NCBI RefSeq assembly: GCF_022179245.1
Contig: NZ_BPQM01000011.1
Location: forward strand, 1-48,631
Origin: Methylobacterium gregans
GTDB taxonomy: Bacteria; Pseudomonadota; Alphaproteobacteria; Rhizobiales; Beijerinckiaceae
Length of the DNA stretch: 48,631 bases
Direction of reading: 5' to 3'
Under the pieces are notes generated by a model. That model saw only the letters and a list, made by a program, of their open reading frames with translations, did not search any database and was not told where the DNA came from. Of this stretch, positions 30,287 through 37,809 are shown one piece after another. The translations under genes and the position numbers were made by a program. Positions within the stretch are counted from its first letter, which is position 1. Each line of letters begins with the position of its first letter.

Positions 30287-31014
30287 GCGCCCTCCCCGAT
30301 GTGGCGGGCGGCGACCGTGACACGCGTTGCGTAGTCAATTCGCTCGTCCGCAGTCAGCAGGAGCACACGCTGCTGTATAAGGCGGACGACAGCGCGGAAC
30401 GCCAACGCCCCGTATCCGCTAGCCCGAACGATGTCGGCGATCTGCACCGCGCCTTGGATCGTCGCGATGACATCGCCGACGACCGCGTCGGCGGGGTGTT
30501 CGCGATCGCGCTGGACGGCGTGGAACAGGCTCGCGTTGTGCTGCGCGGCCGGCGAGATCGTCCGCTCCGTGTAGAGCATCACGCCATCGGCGCGGCTCTT
30601 CGGGATCTGGGGAGCAATGTGCGCCAGGAAGCCCATGGCGTCGTACTTGACGGCGCGCGCTTCATCCTTGACCGCGAAGAAGATCCGCCGGCCATTGCTG
30701 AAATGAGCCAGGAAGTCGAAGGTGTGCTGGTTGAGCGTGCCGTCTGGACGGACGAAGTGAACGGCGGCGGGCTGGTCGTCGAGCTGGACGACATCCGAGA
30801 GTGTCGAGAGCCAGAGCGCGCAGGTCTTCTCGATGCGACTTTCAACGAGGATCTGGCGCAGTTCGCCGGGGATGACGAAGGCTCCTCTGAGTGAGCCTTT
30901 CGAACGCAAGGAGGGCTTCCGGGATGCCCTGCTGAGTTGCACGGGCGTATAGGGCTTCGCGTCGGTATGGCAGTTCGTAGCGGTCACGTTGGCGGGGTTT
31001 TGAACCGTGGCCAT
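30283..31014 (-). CDS. tnsA: TnsA-like endonuclease
   Basis: A 243-aa protein of the TnsA type, the restriction-enzyme-like partner that cuts the 5' ends so that transposition is cut-and-paste. The catalytic pattern is visible: ESRIEKTC (Glu), then QPAAVHFVRPDG...HTFDFLAHF (Asp) and RIFFAVKDE (Lys). This matches the TnsA N-terminal nuclease domain. The C-terminal part is a winged-helix-like region. ATG 31014 has a GAGAGGAT site. First gene of the operon, overlapping tnsB. Its presence separates this element from Tn5053/Tn402 elements, which lack tnsA. Confidence 0.87.
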   Translation of the reverse strand: MATVQNPANVTATNCHTDAKPYTPVQLSRASRKPSLRSKGSLRGAFVIPGELRQILVESRIEKTCALWLSTLSDVVQLDDQPAAVHFVRPDGTLNQHTFDFLAHFSNGRRIFFAVKDEARAVKYDAMGFLAHIAPQIPKSRADGVMLYTERTISPAAQHNASLFHAVQRDREHPADAVVGDVIATIQGAVQIADIVRASGYGALAFRAVVRLIQQRVLLLTADERIDYATRVTVAARHIGEGA

Positions 31015-31598
31015 GGGTTATCCTCTCGTTTGGGATCGCGTTGCCGGTCGGCGACGCGAGGGGAGCGGACAGCCGTCAGGGATCTGCGACACGATGCGTC
31101 GCAGGCTGGATGACGGCCGGGCTTCGGTGGACGGGAGGATGCCGGGACTGTCTGGGAGCCGGTTCGGCCCTCAAAACCTGGCGCAGGTGCTTGCATCGCT
31201 GGCATCGACATGCGACGCTTCAGCATGTGCCAGTCCGGTGCGATTCAACGCACCGAGCGGTCACAGCATCCTCTTGGTTGGGATGGCCGACAGGCTTCTT
31301 GGGGTTGCGAGTCGGCATTCGGGTCATCACCGACGGGGTGCATCCGATTGCTGTCGGGTGTCCCCTGGTGATCCCGCTGGATCACAGTCTGCGTTGCGCG
31401 GTGTGGTCTCCTGTCTCGTGGTTGGCGGGCCTCTGCCGCCGCTGGCTCCGAAACTTAAGCGTAAAACTCGGCTTGCTACCAGCAGCATCATCCTCGTGGG
31501 CGACGATCAGGAACGCCATGACCGATGCGATTCGTCAGGAATCGCTTTCGATTCAAGCGCTTGCCCCGACTCGACTTTTTGCGTCGGAACAGGACGAT
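31015..31598. other. Region upstream of tnsA without a gene
   Basis: About 580 bp between tnsA and the small membrane protein gene. Open frames on the plus strand here do not resemble proteins. It must hold the tnsA promoter (minus strand) and probably transposon-end sequences; its distal part runs into the CGATTC/GAATCG box cluster. Confidence 0.4.
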
Positions 31599-31655
31599 TC
31601 AGGTTTGGGACGTTACGAATCGAGTAAGGTTTACTGGCGATTCACCATGAATCGC
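31527..31655. repeat. Cluster of CGATTC/GAATCG boxes
   Basis: Seven six-base boxes occur in 129 bp: CGATTC at 31528, 31549, 31595 and 31638, and GAATCG at 31539, 31617 and 31649. Two pairs form the same palindrome GCGATTC-N5-GAATCGC (31527-31545 and 31637-31655). One more CGATTC is at 31241. The density is far above chance. It could be a TnsB-binding transposon end, an operator array or an iteron-like region. The last part overlaps the end of the small membrane protein gene. Confidence 0.7.
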
Positions 31656-31940
31656 CGATGATGGCCGGCTCATGAGACCGGTTTGAGGGGCCGCGAAGCC
31701 TGTGACGGCTCGATATGCGGGCTCCCGTAAGGCTTGCACGAACAGCATGACGAGTAGGACGATGCTGATCTGGATCAGGAGGTACATCGCCAGATAGACG
31801 TGCCAGGCTTCGAGGTCGTGGCGTAGATCGTTGACTGCGCCTGCGGCTGTACGCTCGATTGTGGTGGCGAGCGCGTTGGCCTGCGCCTCGCTGAACCCCG
31901 ATTGGGTCAGGGCAAGGGTTTGGTTGGAGCGGACTGTCAT
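31599..31940 (-). CDS. Small coiled-coil protein with one membrane helix
   Basis: A 113-aa product. Residues about 15-50 form an amphipathic helix (SGFSEAQANALATTIERTAAGAVNDLRHDLEAWHV) followed by a hydrophobic segment (about 51-72, YLAMYLLIQISIVLLVMLFVQ). The layout resembles DUF1640/CCDC90-like proteins, but I am not sure of the family. The ATG at 31940 begins 4 bp after the exonuclease stop, so the two are probably one operon. The last 20 residues are encoded within the palindrome cluster and may not be ancestral. Confidence 0.6.
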   Translation of the reverse strand: MTVRSNQTLALTQSGFSEAQANALATTIERTAAGAVNDLRHDLEAWHVYLAMYLLIQISIVLLVMLFVQALREPAYRAVTGFAAPQTGLMSRPSSAIHGESPVNLTRFVTSQT

Positions 31941-31944
31941 CGGA

Positions 31945-32832
31945 TCAGGCCCGGCTGGAGAAGCGGTCGTAGGGCGTGACCCGTACGATCGGAATGTCGA
32001 CTTCGTGGCGATAAACCTCGAGACGTAGCCAGGCGAGTTCGCTGGCGATCTCTTCCTCAGGGACATCTTTGTACCAGCAGCGCATCTTGCTGATGCTGCC
32101 GTCGTCCCATCGGTAGCGCCGTGCCTTAAGCGCGTCTTTTGCCTCGAACGGAGAACGAATGGCCTTGAGGCGATAGACCGGTTCAAAGGCCTGCTCTAGC
32201 AAGAAGCTGAACCCTGTCCGCCCAGACTGTGGCAGCGGGCGCGCGAGGCACTCGAGCGTGGCTTGGCAATCGTCCACCGCGCGGTGCGCGGAGTAGATGA
32301 AGCCGAGATCCGCCGCGATGTAGCAGAGCTTGCTGCCCATGCCTTCTGCCGCCCAAGGCACCATCGTTAGCGAGCACCCCCACGGCTTCGTCGCGAGCGC
32401 TGGGCAAAGGTCTTCCGCGAAACGCCGGTCGAATGCCGAGTTGTGCGCGATCACCAGATCGGCTTCGTGCACCATTGCAGCGACCCGGGATCGATCGATC
32501 ATCCTGCCCTCGACCATGGCCGCATCGATTCCCGTCAGCCGGGTGATCTCGGGCAGGATCGGGCCGAAAGGCTGCTGAAACGAGCCGTATGGCACGCCAG
32601 CCGCGACCAAACGCCCGTCCACAGTATAAGTGAAAGGCAACATCCCCACTTCGATGATTTCGTGATAGGCGGGGTCGAGGCCAGTGGTCTCCAAGTCGAT
32701 GATGAGGCCATTTCGGACCTCGGCATCACCAGGGACATCAAACGAGCGGCGAGGCTTGTGACGACGCAAGACACGATAGTCGCCGTTTCGCTCGAGGGCT
32801 GTGGCGACGAGTTCGGGATCGATATCGAGCAT
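31945..32832 (-). CDS. DEDDh 3'-5' exonuclease (DnaQ-like)
   Basis: A 295-aa protein with the RNase T/DnaQ exonuclease fold. The motifs are intact: LIIDLETTGLD (DxE, about residue 45), VIAHNSAFDRRF (D) and HRAVDDCQAT (HxxxD), so a two-metal exonuclease is expected. The N-terminal region (LERNGDYRVLRRHK) and a C-terminal extension of about 90 residues (YRWDDGSISKMRCWYKDV...) are outside the nuclease fold. Start: ATG 32832 preceded by ACGGAG; ATG 32865 is possible. Divergent from an XRE regulator across a palindrome, suggesting common control. Substrate unknown. Confidence 0.85.
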   Translation of the reverse strand: MLDIDPELVATALERNGDYRVLRRHKPRRSFDVPGDAEVRNGLIIDLETTGLDPAYHEIIEVGMLPFTYTVDGRLVAAGVPYGSFQQPFGPILPEITRLTGIDAAMVEGRMIDRSRVAAMVHEADLVIAHNSAFDRRFAEDLCPALATKPWGCSLTMVPWAAEGMGSKLCYIAADLGFIYSAHRAVDDCQATLECLARPLPQSGRTGFSFLLEQAFEPVYRLKAIRSPFEAKDALKARRYRWDDGSISKMRCWYKDVPEEEIASELAWLRLEVYRHEVDIPIVRVTPYDRFSSRA

Positions 32833-32884
32833 ATCTTGGGTGCTCCGTCGGTTGCGGACCATCATAAGATAGCTCGGCCTGTGG

Positions 32885-32909
32885 AAAACGATACACAGTG
32901 TATCGTTTT
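32885..32909. promoter_or_regulatory. 25-bp perfect palindrome, probable operator
   Basis: Two 12-bp arms (AAAACGATACAC and its complement) flank a single central A at 32897. It lies exactly between the exonuclease gene (minus) and the XRE-type regulator (plus), about 35 bp before the regulator. Such a site fits a dimeric HTH repressor controlling both genes; binding is inferred. Confidence 0.75.
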
Positions 32910-32944
32910 TCGGCGATCACATTTTCGTGAGCGGGCCTCATAGG

Positions 32945-33226
32945 ATGGATCGCCGTCTGTTGAAGGCTGGACGAACCGCGCTCGGATGGTCACAAGCAGA
33001 CTTGGCTGAGCGGGCGGGCGTGCAGCGGCTCGTGGTCGTCCGCTACGAGAACGGTACACAGGTCCCACACCCCCGGACGATGGGATGCCTGGTCGCAGCT
33101 CTGAGAGCGGGCGGTGTCGAGGAGATCGTCCGCGACGACGGAGCGACTGGCATCGTGCTCAGGCCTGATGTGTACGCGGCCGGGCGGGAGGATTCTTCAG
33201 CTGGTCGTAATGCCTCACCGGCTTAG
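32945..33226 (+). CDS. XRE family helix-turn-helix regulator
   Basis: A 93-aa DNA-binding protein. Residues 4-58 form the Cro/C1 helix-turn-helix (LLKAGRTALGWSQADLAERAGV...RYENGTQVP). There is no second domain, and the last ten or so residues (EDSSAGRNASPA) are encoded by the end of an IS200/IS605-type element, so the original C-terminus was probably replaced. GTG 32927 is an alternative start (99 aa). It sits next to the 25-bp palindrome and is divergent from the exonuclease gene. Confidence 0.75.
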   Translation: MDRRLLKAGRTALGWSQADLAERAGVQRLVVVRYENGTQVPHPRTMGCLVAALRAGGVEEIVRDDGATGIVLRPDVYAAGREDSSAGRNASPA

Positions 33227-33350
33227 AAGCCGGGGCTTCCATTCCCGGACGGACGCGGCGTCTCGCATCCGAGATGAGCGATGTTCTGGGCAGCGTTGCG
33301 GTCGTGGTCCGCTCCGCATGCGCTGCAGTGTCGTGCTGCCTGGCCGCATG
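33160..33350 (-). mobile_element. Right-end remnant of an IS200/IS605-type (tnpB) element
   Basis: On the minus strand a frame ending at 33223 reads CSACGADHDRNAAQNI, the zinc-ribbon and RuvC-III tail of TnpB/OrfB, followed by a hairpin (CCGGCTT-CT-AAGCCGG) typical of these right ends. Only about 40 codons survive; upstream the sequence switches to the histidine kinase gene at about 33350. The element end lies in the 3' end of the XRE gene. Confidence 0.65.
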
Positions 33351-34763
33351 CCGATCGATCCAGCGGTTGCCGGTCTCGATCGTAATTCTGCCGCCCTCCG
33401 GCATCGCGTCGCGCGCGTTGATGCAGAGGTTCAAGAGCGCATTCTCGAGCTGCGAGGCGTCCACCAGCGTCGGCCATAAGCCGGGCATGTAGACCGTCTC
33501 CACCTTCACGCTCGGGCCCACGGTGCGCTGGATCAGCTCGAGCATACCGCTGATCAGGGTGTTCACGTTGGTCGCTTTGGGAGCAAGCGTCTGCCGCCGT
33601 GAGAAGGCGAGGAGTCGGTGCGTGAGGGCTGCGGCGCGTCTGGCCGCCCCTTGTGCGGCGACCATGTACTTGTCGATGTCCTCGAAGCGGCCCTGGCTGA
33701 TGCGCGTGTTCATCAGCTCCAGGCTGCCGGAGATGCCGGCCAGCAAGTTGTTGAAGTCGTGCGCCAGGCCCCCTGTCAGTTGACCTACCGCCTCCATCTT
33801 CTGGGACTGACGCAGTTGCTCCTCGGCCTGCATCAACTCAGCGGTCCGCTCTGCCACACGCTGTTCCAGCGTCTCGTTGAGGGCCCGCAGGGCGGCTGCG
33901 GCGCGATCACGCTCCTGCTCGACGGCACGTCGCTCCTCGACGTCGAGGAGAACGCCGGGGAAGGAGAGCGGGGTGCCGTCCGGTGCGTGGTCGACACAGC
34001 CGTTGGCCTCGATCCAGTAGTAGCGTCCGTCGGCGCGCCGCACACGGTACTGGTGTGCGTAGGCTCCGCCGCGGGCGATCGCCTCACTAACCGCTGCAGC
34101 GAGGCCGACCTGATCGTCCGGATGGACAGTCTCCACGATCTTTGCAAGCGGGATGCCCTCCCGGCCGAGATTCGGATCGAGGCCGAAGGAGCGCGCGAAG
34201 CCCTCGTCGACCGAGAATTGGTCGGTCGGCAGATCCCAGTGCCAGGTCCCGATGATCGCGCCGGCGGCGAGGGCCAGTTGCACGCGTTCTACGTTCTCGC
34301 GCGCCAGCGCCTCGCTGGCACGCAGGCGCTCCTCGCCACCGCGGCGCGCGGTCACGTCGTTGAAGATGATCGCGATCTGTCGCTCGGCCGGATTGCCGAC
34401 CGGAACAGCCCGGACGTCGAACCAGCGCTGGAACGCCTCGGCGTAGCTCTCGAAGTTCTCGGGCTCCCGGGTCTTGGCGACACGTCCGTACGTTTCGAAC
34501 CAGAACCGCTCCAGGTTCGGGGCGAACTCAGTGACCCATCTGCCCTGAAGGTCGACGCCCGTCTCTCGCTCGAAGGCTGGGTTGGCCTCGAGAAAGCGGT
34601 AGTCCACTGGCCGGTCGTCGACGTCGAACTTGACCTCGATGATGGCGAACGCAGCCTCAATCGTCTGCAAGATCGTGCTGAAGCGTGCGTCGCGCTCGCG
34701 CAGTCGAAGAACCTCTGCCTCCAAGGCCTCGCGAGAAAAAGAACTTGGCGCAGGTCGAGTCAC
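33350..34763 (-). pseudogene. PAS-domain sensor histidine kinase, 3' truncated
   Basis: Two PAS domains (about residues 20-140, and 165-290 with the PAC-like YYWIEANGCVDHAPDG) are followed by a coiled coil and the phosphoacceptor motif GGLAHDFNNLLAGISGSLELM. The N box is present (LLNLCINARDAMPEGGRITIET), but coding similarity stops after NRWIDRHAARQ: the G1 and G2 ATP-lid motifs of HATPase_c are missing. Downstream the DNA is a tnpB tail in another frame, so the open frame runs on to 33159 as nonsense. GTG 34763 has a GGGAG site. The kinase should be unable to bind ATP properly. Confidence 0.8.
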
Positions 34764-34931
34764 GAGTCGCTCCCGCTTCGGGCGGGTAGCCTTTAAGGGC
34801 GGCGGCGGTTCCGCACAACAAGGCCGACGGCCCGACTGGTTCACAGCCGATCACCCGACCTCCCAAGTTTGTTGCCGATCCGGACGGCGTCATGGACGTC
34901 GCGTTCGCGGCGGGTTCGAACATCGTGATGC

Positions 34932-35066
34932 TCACTGTACGATCCACCGGCTCGGAAAGCGCTCCCCCTGCTTGTAGCGCTCAAGCGTGGGGCCAGCCTC
35001 ATCGCAGGGCTCGCCGAACTGGTCCCGCGTGACGCCGAACTCGACGTCGTTGACGTAGCCGGTCAA
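34932..35066 (-). CDS. Possible 44-aa protein coupled to the PAS chemoreceptor
   Basis: A TTG at 35066 overlaps the chemoreceptor stop (TTGA), preceded by GGGGGC, and opens a 44-codon frame: [19 protein letters not shown] and on to [16 protein letters not shown]. The residue mix looks like a folded protein rather than random frame. No family recognised. It could also be a remnant of a longer gene whose start was lost when the receptor gene arrived. Confidence 0.4.
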   Translation of the reverse strand: MTGYVNDVEFGVTRDQFGEPCDEAGPTLERYKQGERFPSRWIVQ

Positions 35067-36778
35067 ATGCCCCCAATCGCGACGCGGTCGAGGCTGCGGC
35101 TGATGCTGGCCACCCCATCCGCAGCCGTCTGCATGCTGGTCGAGATCTCCTGCGTCACCGCACTCTGCTGTTCAATCGCGCCGGCCACGCCCGTCACATA
35201 GCTCTGCACCGTCGTGACCGTCTCGCTGATCGTGGCGAGCAGACCCACGACGTCGCCCGAGATCCGCTGCATCTGGACAATCTGGTCCGAGATCCGCGCG
35301 GTCGCTGCCGTGGTCTGGCTGGCCAGGCTCTTTACCTCGCCCGCCACGACGGCAAAGCCCTTGCCGGCCTCACCCGCCCGCGCCGACTCGATCGTGGCGT
35401 TGAGCGCCAGGAGGTTGATCTGCTCGGCCACCTTGGTGATGGTCTGCACCACCCCGTCCATCGCCTGCGCTGCCTCCTGCAGTTGCGTGGTCGCCTGGTC
35501 GGCCGCCTGGGTACGCTGGTGGATGTCGTCCACCGCCGCCTTCGATTGCGCCATGTTGCCACTGATCTCGCGCACCGAGGCGCTCATCTCCTCGGCGGCC
35601 GAGGCCACAGCCTGAACGTTGTCGAGCGTCTGCTTGGTCGCAGCTGTCGCCTCCAGTCGCGCCTGCACGTTGGCGGTGATGTCGGAGGCGTACTTCACCA
35701 CCTTGAACGGCCGCCCCGACATGTCGAAGATCGGGTTGTAGGTCGCCTGGAGCCAGATTTCGCGTCCGTTCCGGCCGCGCCGCTTGTACACCCCTGAGCG
35801 ATACTCGCCCCGGCGCAGGTCGGCCCAGAACGCCTGGTACTCGCGGCTTGCCGCGTGCTCGGGTTCGACGAACATCTGATGGTGCCGGCCCTGCACCTCT
35901 GTCAGTGCGTAGCCCACCGCGTCGAGGAAGTTCTGATTGGCCTCGAGGATCGTACCATCCACCGTGAAGGCGATGACCGCCTGCGAGCGCCCGATCGCCT
36001 CGATCTGACCGGCCACGTCGGCGGTGCGCAGCTTCTCCGCCGTGATGTCGGTAGCGTACTTGACGACCTTGAAGGGCCGGCCGGACGCGTCGAAGACCGG
36101 ATTGTAGCTCGCCTGCAGCCAGATCTCGCGCCCGCCCTTCGCCTGGCGCTTGTACTCGCCCGATTGGAACTCGCCCCGGTTCAGGCGCTGCCAAAAGTCA
36201 GCGTACTCCCAGCTGGCCGCATGCTCGAGCGCGACGAACATGCGGTGGTGCTGGCCGCGCACCGCCTCGACGGGGTAGCCGACCGTGTCGAGGAAATTCT
36301 GGTTGGCGTCCAGGATGGTGCCGTCGAGCGCGAAATGGATGACGGCCTGCGCCTTGTTGATCGCACCGATCTGCCCTTCATAGTCGGCGTTGCGCTGCTT
36401 CTGGGCAGTGATGTCGGTGGCGAACTTCACCACCTTGCGCGTTCGGCCAGCGCCGTCGAGGATCGGGTTGTAGGTGGCCTGGATCCAGATCTCGCGCCCG
36501 CCCTTGGCGAGGCGGCGGTACTCGGCAGCCTGGAACTTGCCGGCGCGCAGGTCGGCCCAGAACGCCGTGTAGGCAGCCTCTTCGGCGTCGGTCGGCTCCA
36601 TGAAGATGCGGTGGTGCTGCCCGGCGATCTCGGCACGCGTGTAGCCGACGGCGGCCAGGAAGTTGTCGTTCGCGTCCAGGATGGTGCCGTCCGGCGTGAA
36701 CTCGATGGTGGCCAGCGAGCGGTTGAGCGCTTCCAGCTTGGCCTTGAAGTCGGCGTGCTCGCGCAGCTTGGAGAACAT
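35063..36778 (-). CDS. Soluble chemoreceptor with three tandem PAS domains
   Basis: A 571-aa cytoplasmic methyl-accepting chemotaxis-type protein without membrane helices. Three PAS/PAC units repeat with a period of exactly 122 residues: DGTILDAN at 30, DGTILDAN at 152, DGTILEAN at 274, each ending RxxKVVK[FY]A[TS]DITA. The signalling domain follows (about 375-565), with the hairpin tip [18 protein letters not shown] and [15 protein letters not shown]. The QxHH motif after each VGY resembles haem- or flavin-type PAS sensors, which is inference. It would pass signals to CheA/CheW; no che genes are in the window. Confidence 0.92.
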   Translation of the reverse strand: MFSKLREHADFKAKLEALNRSLATIEFTPDGTILDANDNFLAAVGYTRAEIAGQHHRIFMEPTDAEEAAYTAFWADLRAGKFQAAEYRRLAKGGREIWIQATYNPILDGAGRTRKVVKFATDITAQKQRNADYEGQIGAINKAQAVIHFALDGTILDANQNFLDTVGYPVEAVRGQHHRMFVALEHAASWEYADFWQRLNRGEFQSGEYKRQAKGGREIWLQASYNPVFDASGRPFKVVKYATDITAEKLRTADVAGQIEAIGRSQAVIAFTVDGTILEANQNFLDAVGYALTEVQGRHHQMFVEPEHAASREYQAFWADLRRGEYRSGVYKRRGRNGREIWLQATYNPIFDMSGRPFKVVKYASDITANVQARLEATAATKQTLDNVQAVASAAEEMSASVREISGNMAQSKAAVDDIHQRTQAADQATTQLQEAAQAMDGVVQTITKVAEQINLLALNATIESARAGEAGKGFAVVAGEVKSLASQTTAATARISDQIVQMQRISGDVVGLLATISETVTTVQSYVTGVAGAIEQQSAVTQEISTSMQTAADGVASISRSLDRVAIGGI

Positions 36779-37220
36779 CGCGGCTTTCCTGATAGCGGCT
36801 CTGCCTTACGGCAGCCGAAGTAATGGACAGCAGAGGTTAAACGAGCGCGGCCTACTCGCAGCTCGCGTCGGCGCACTCGAGACTTAACCCGAACAGGCTA
36901 ATGATCGATTAAGGCGCACCATTATAGCAGCCGATGATGCCGCACGAAGTGACGCACTCCGTCGCTATGCATTCGATTTCAAATTTCATAGATTTCGATT
37001 GGCCACGCCGCTCGGCATATTGTTGCAAACTTTGTTGGAGAGCCGCACAGGTCCGATGTTTCTCGTCCCTCAAGCCCTTGTAGGGCCGGCGATCCGCAGC
37101 GATACCTTCCGCAAAACGTTGAACCGCAATGAATTCGAATGGCTTCGGAAACACACCCTGAGGCAATCCGCTGGGCGATCCGCATCCCTTGATTGAACCC
37201 GACTCAATCGCGATGTCTGA
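36779..37220. other. Intergenic region between chemoreceptor and tnpB fragment
   Basis: About 440 bp, more A/T-rich than the surroundings. It contains the chemoreceptor promoter (minus strand). A plus-strand frame at 36999-37196 (65 codons, TTG start) and a longer minus-strand frame cross it, but neither has a recognisable domain or convincing ribosome-binding site. Confidence 0.35.
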
Positions 37221-37697
37221 TGTCACACGTCTCGCCGAGCGCATACGGCACAGCGACGCCGCCAGCGCGCGCTTACCCGGTGCCAGCGCGGCAGTCGCCG
37301 CCGCCTGAAGGCTAAGGCCCGATTGGCGGCGGCTTCCGCGAAGATCGCACGGCAGCGGCGCGATCACCTGCACAAGCTCTCGCGAACCCTGGTGTCACGG
37401 TACCAGGGCATCGCGTTTGAGGATCTCAATCTGACCGGGCTCAAGAAAGGTATGCTGGCCCGGTCTGTTCATGACGCCGCGTGGAGTACGCTCGTCCAGT
37501 TCGTCCGGTTCAGGGCTGCAAGCGCCGGGGCCGAGATCGTGCTGGTCGATCCGCGCGGCACATCGCAGACGTGCCCGTCCTGTGGTGCGATCAAGCCGAA
37601 GGCGCTCAAGGAACGCCAGCACCGCTGCACCTGTGGCTGTGTCCTGGACCGTGACGTTGCCGCGGCTAAGATTGTGCATCAGCGGGCTTTTGGATAA
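37221..37697 (+). pseudogene. 3' fragment of tnpB (IS200/IS605 OrfB)
   Basis: The frame is open from just after a TGA at 37218 and encodes the C-terminal third of TnpB, about 158 residues: an Arg-rich helix (RCQRGSRRRLKAKAR), RuvC-II with its Glu (YQGIAFEDLNL), a four-cysteine zinc ribbon (TCPSCGAIKP...CTCGC) and RuvC-III (LDRDVAAAKIV). The N-terminal wedge and RuvC-I aspartate are gone, so nuclease activity is not expected. A TTG at 37323 is the only internal start. A right-end hairpin follows at 37760. Confidence 0.85.
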
Positions 37698-37759
37698 GGC
37701 CGGGACATCGTGCCTTCAGGACTGAAGCGGGCGGGTTGCCGCGGAGCTGTCCTGAGAAG

Positions 37760-37779
37760 CCGCCTGCTTCAGCAGGCGG
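37760..37779. repeat. IS200/IS605-type right-end hairpin
   Basis: CCGCCTGC-TTCA-GCAGGCGG, a perfect 8-bp stem with a TTCA loop, lies about 60 bp after the tnpB fragment stop, where these elements carry their right-end hairpin and, in active copies, the 3' part of the guide (omega) RNA. Confidence 0.65.
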
Positions 37780-37809
37780 AGCTGTCACGTGATCTGAACC
37801 GATCCGTGA

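Larger units (their letters stand above)
24753..31655. mobile_element. Tn7-like transposon core (tnsABC-tniQ), right border uncertain
   Basis: The left border is supported: a chemoreceptor gene breaks off at 24752 and the next bases read TGTAACGCGAACCATTG, starting with the TGT expected of Tn7-like ends. CGAACCAT recurs in the same orientation at 24869-24876, a possible second TnsB site. The operon tnsA-tnsB-tnsC-tniQ fills 24995-31014. The right border is not resolved: I set it at the end of the CGATTC/GAATCG box cluster as a working limit, but I found no matching ACA end or target duplication. No cargo lies between tniQ and the left end, and no CRISPR-Cas genes are present. Confidence 0.6.

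Noticed and set aside
30283..31014. Tn5053/Tn402-type (tniABQR) identity for the transposon
   Set aside because: A TnsA-type endonuclease with E/D/K residues precedes tnsB, and there is no resolvase gene, so the Tn7-like assignment fits better.
31015..31661. Two overlapping plus-strand frames of 206 codons upstream of tnsA
   Set aside because: Both lack protein-like composition and overlap each other and the box array; no ribosome-binding site or domain.
33159..33349. Native C-terminus of the histidine kinase
   Set aside because: Residues after NRWIDRHAARQ do not resemble HATPase_c; the DNA reads as a TnpB tail in another frame, so this part of the open frame is fortuitous.
36909..37373. 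Minus-strand open frame of 154 codons between the chemoreceptor and the tnpB fragment
   Set aside because: It runs antisense through the tnpB fragment, has no ribosome-binding site near a start and no recognisable domain.
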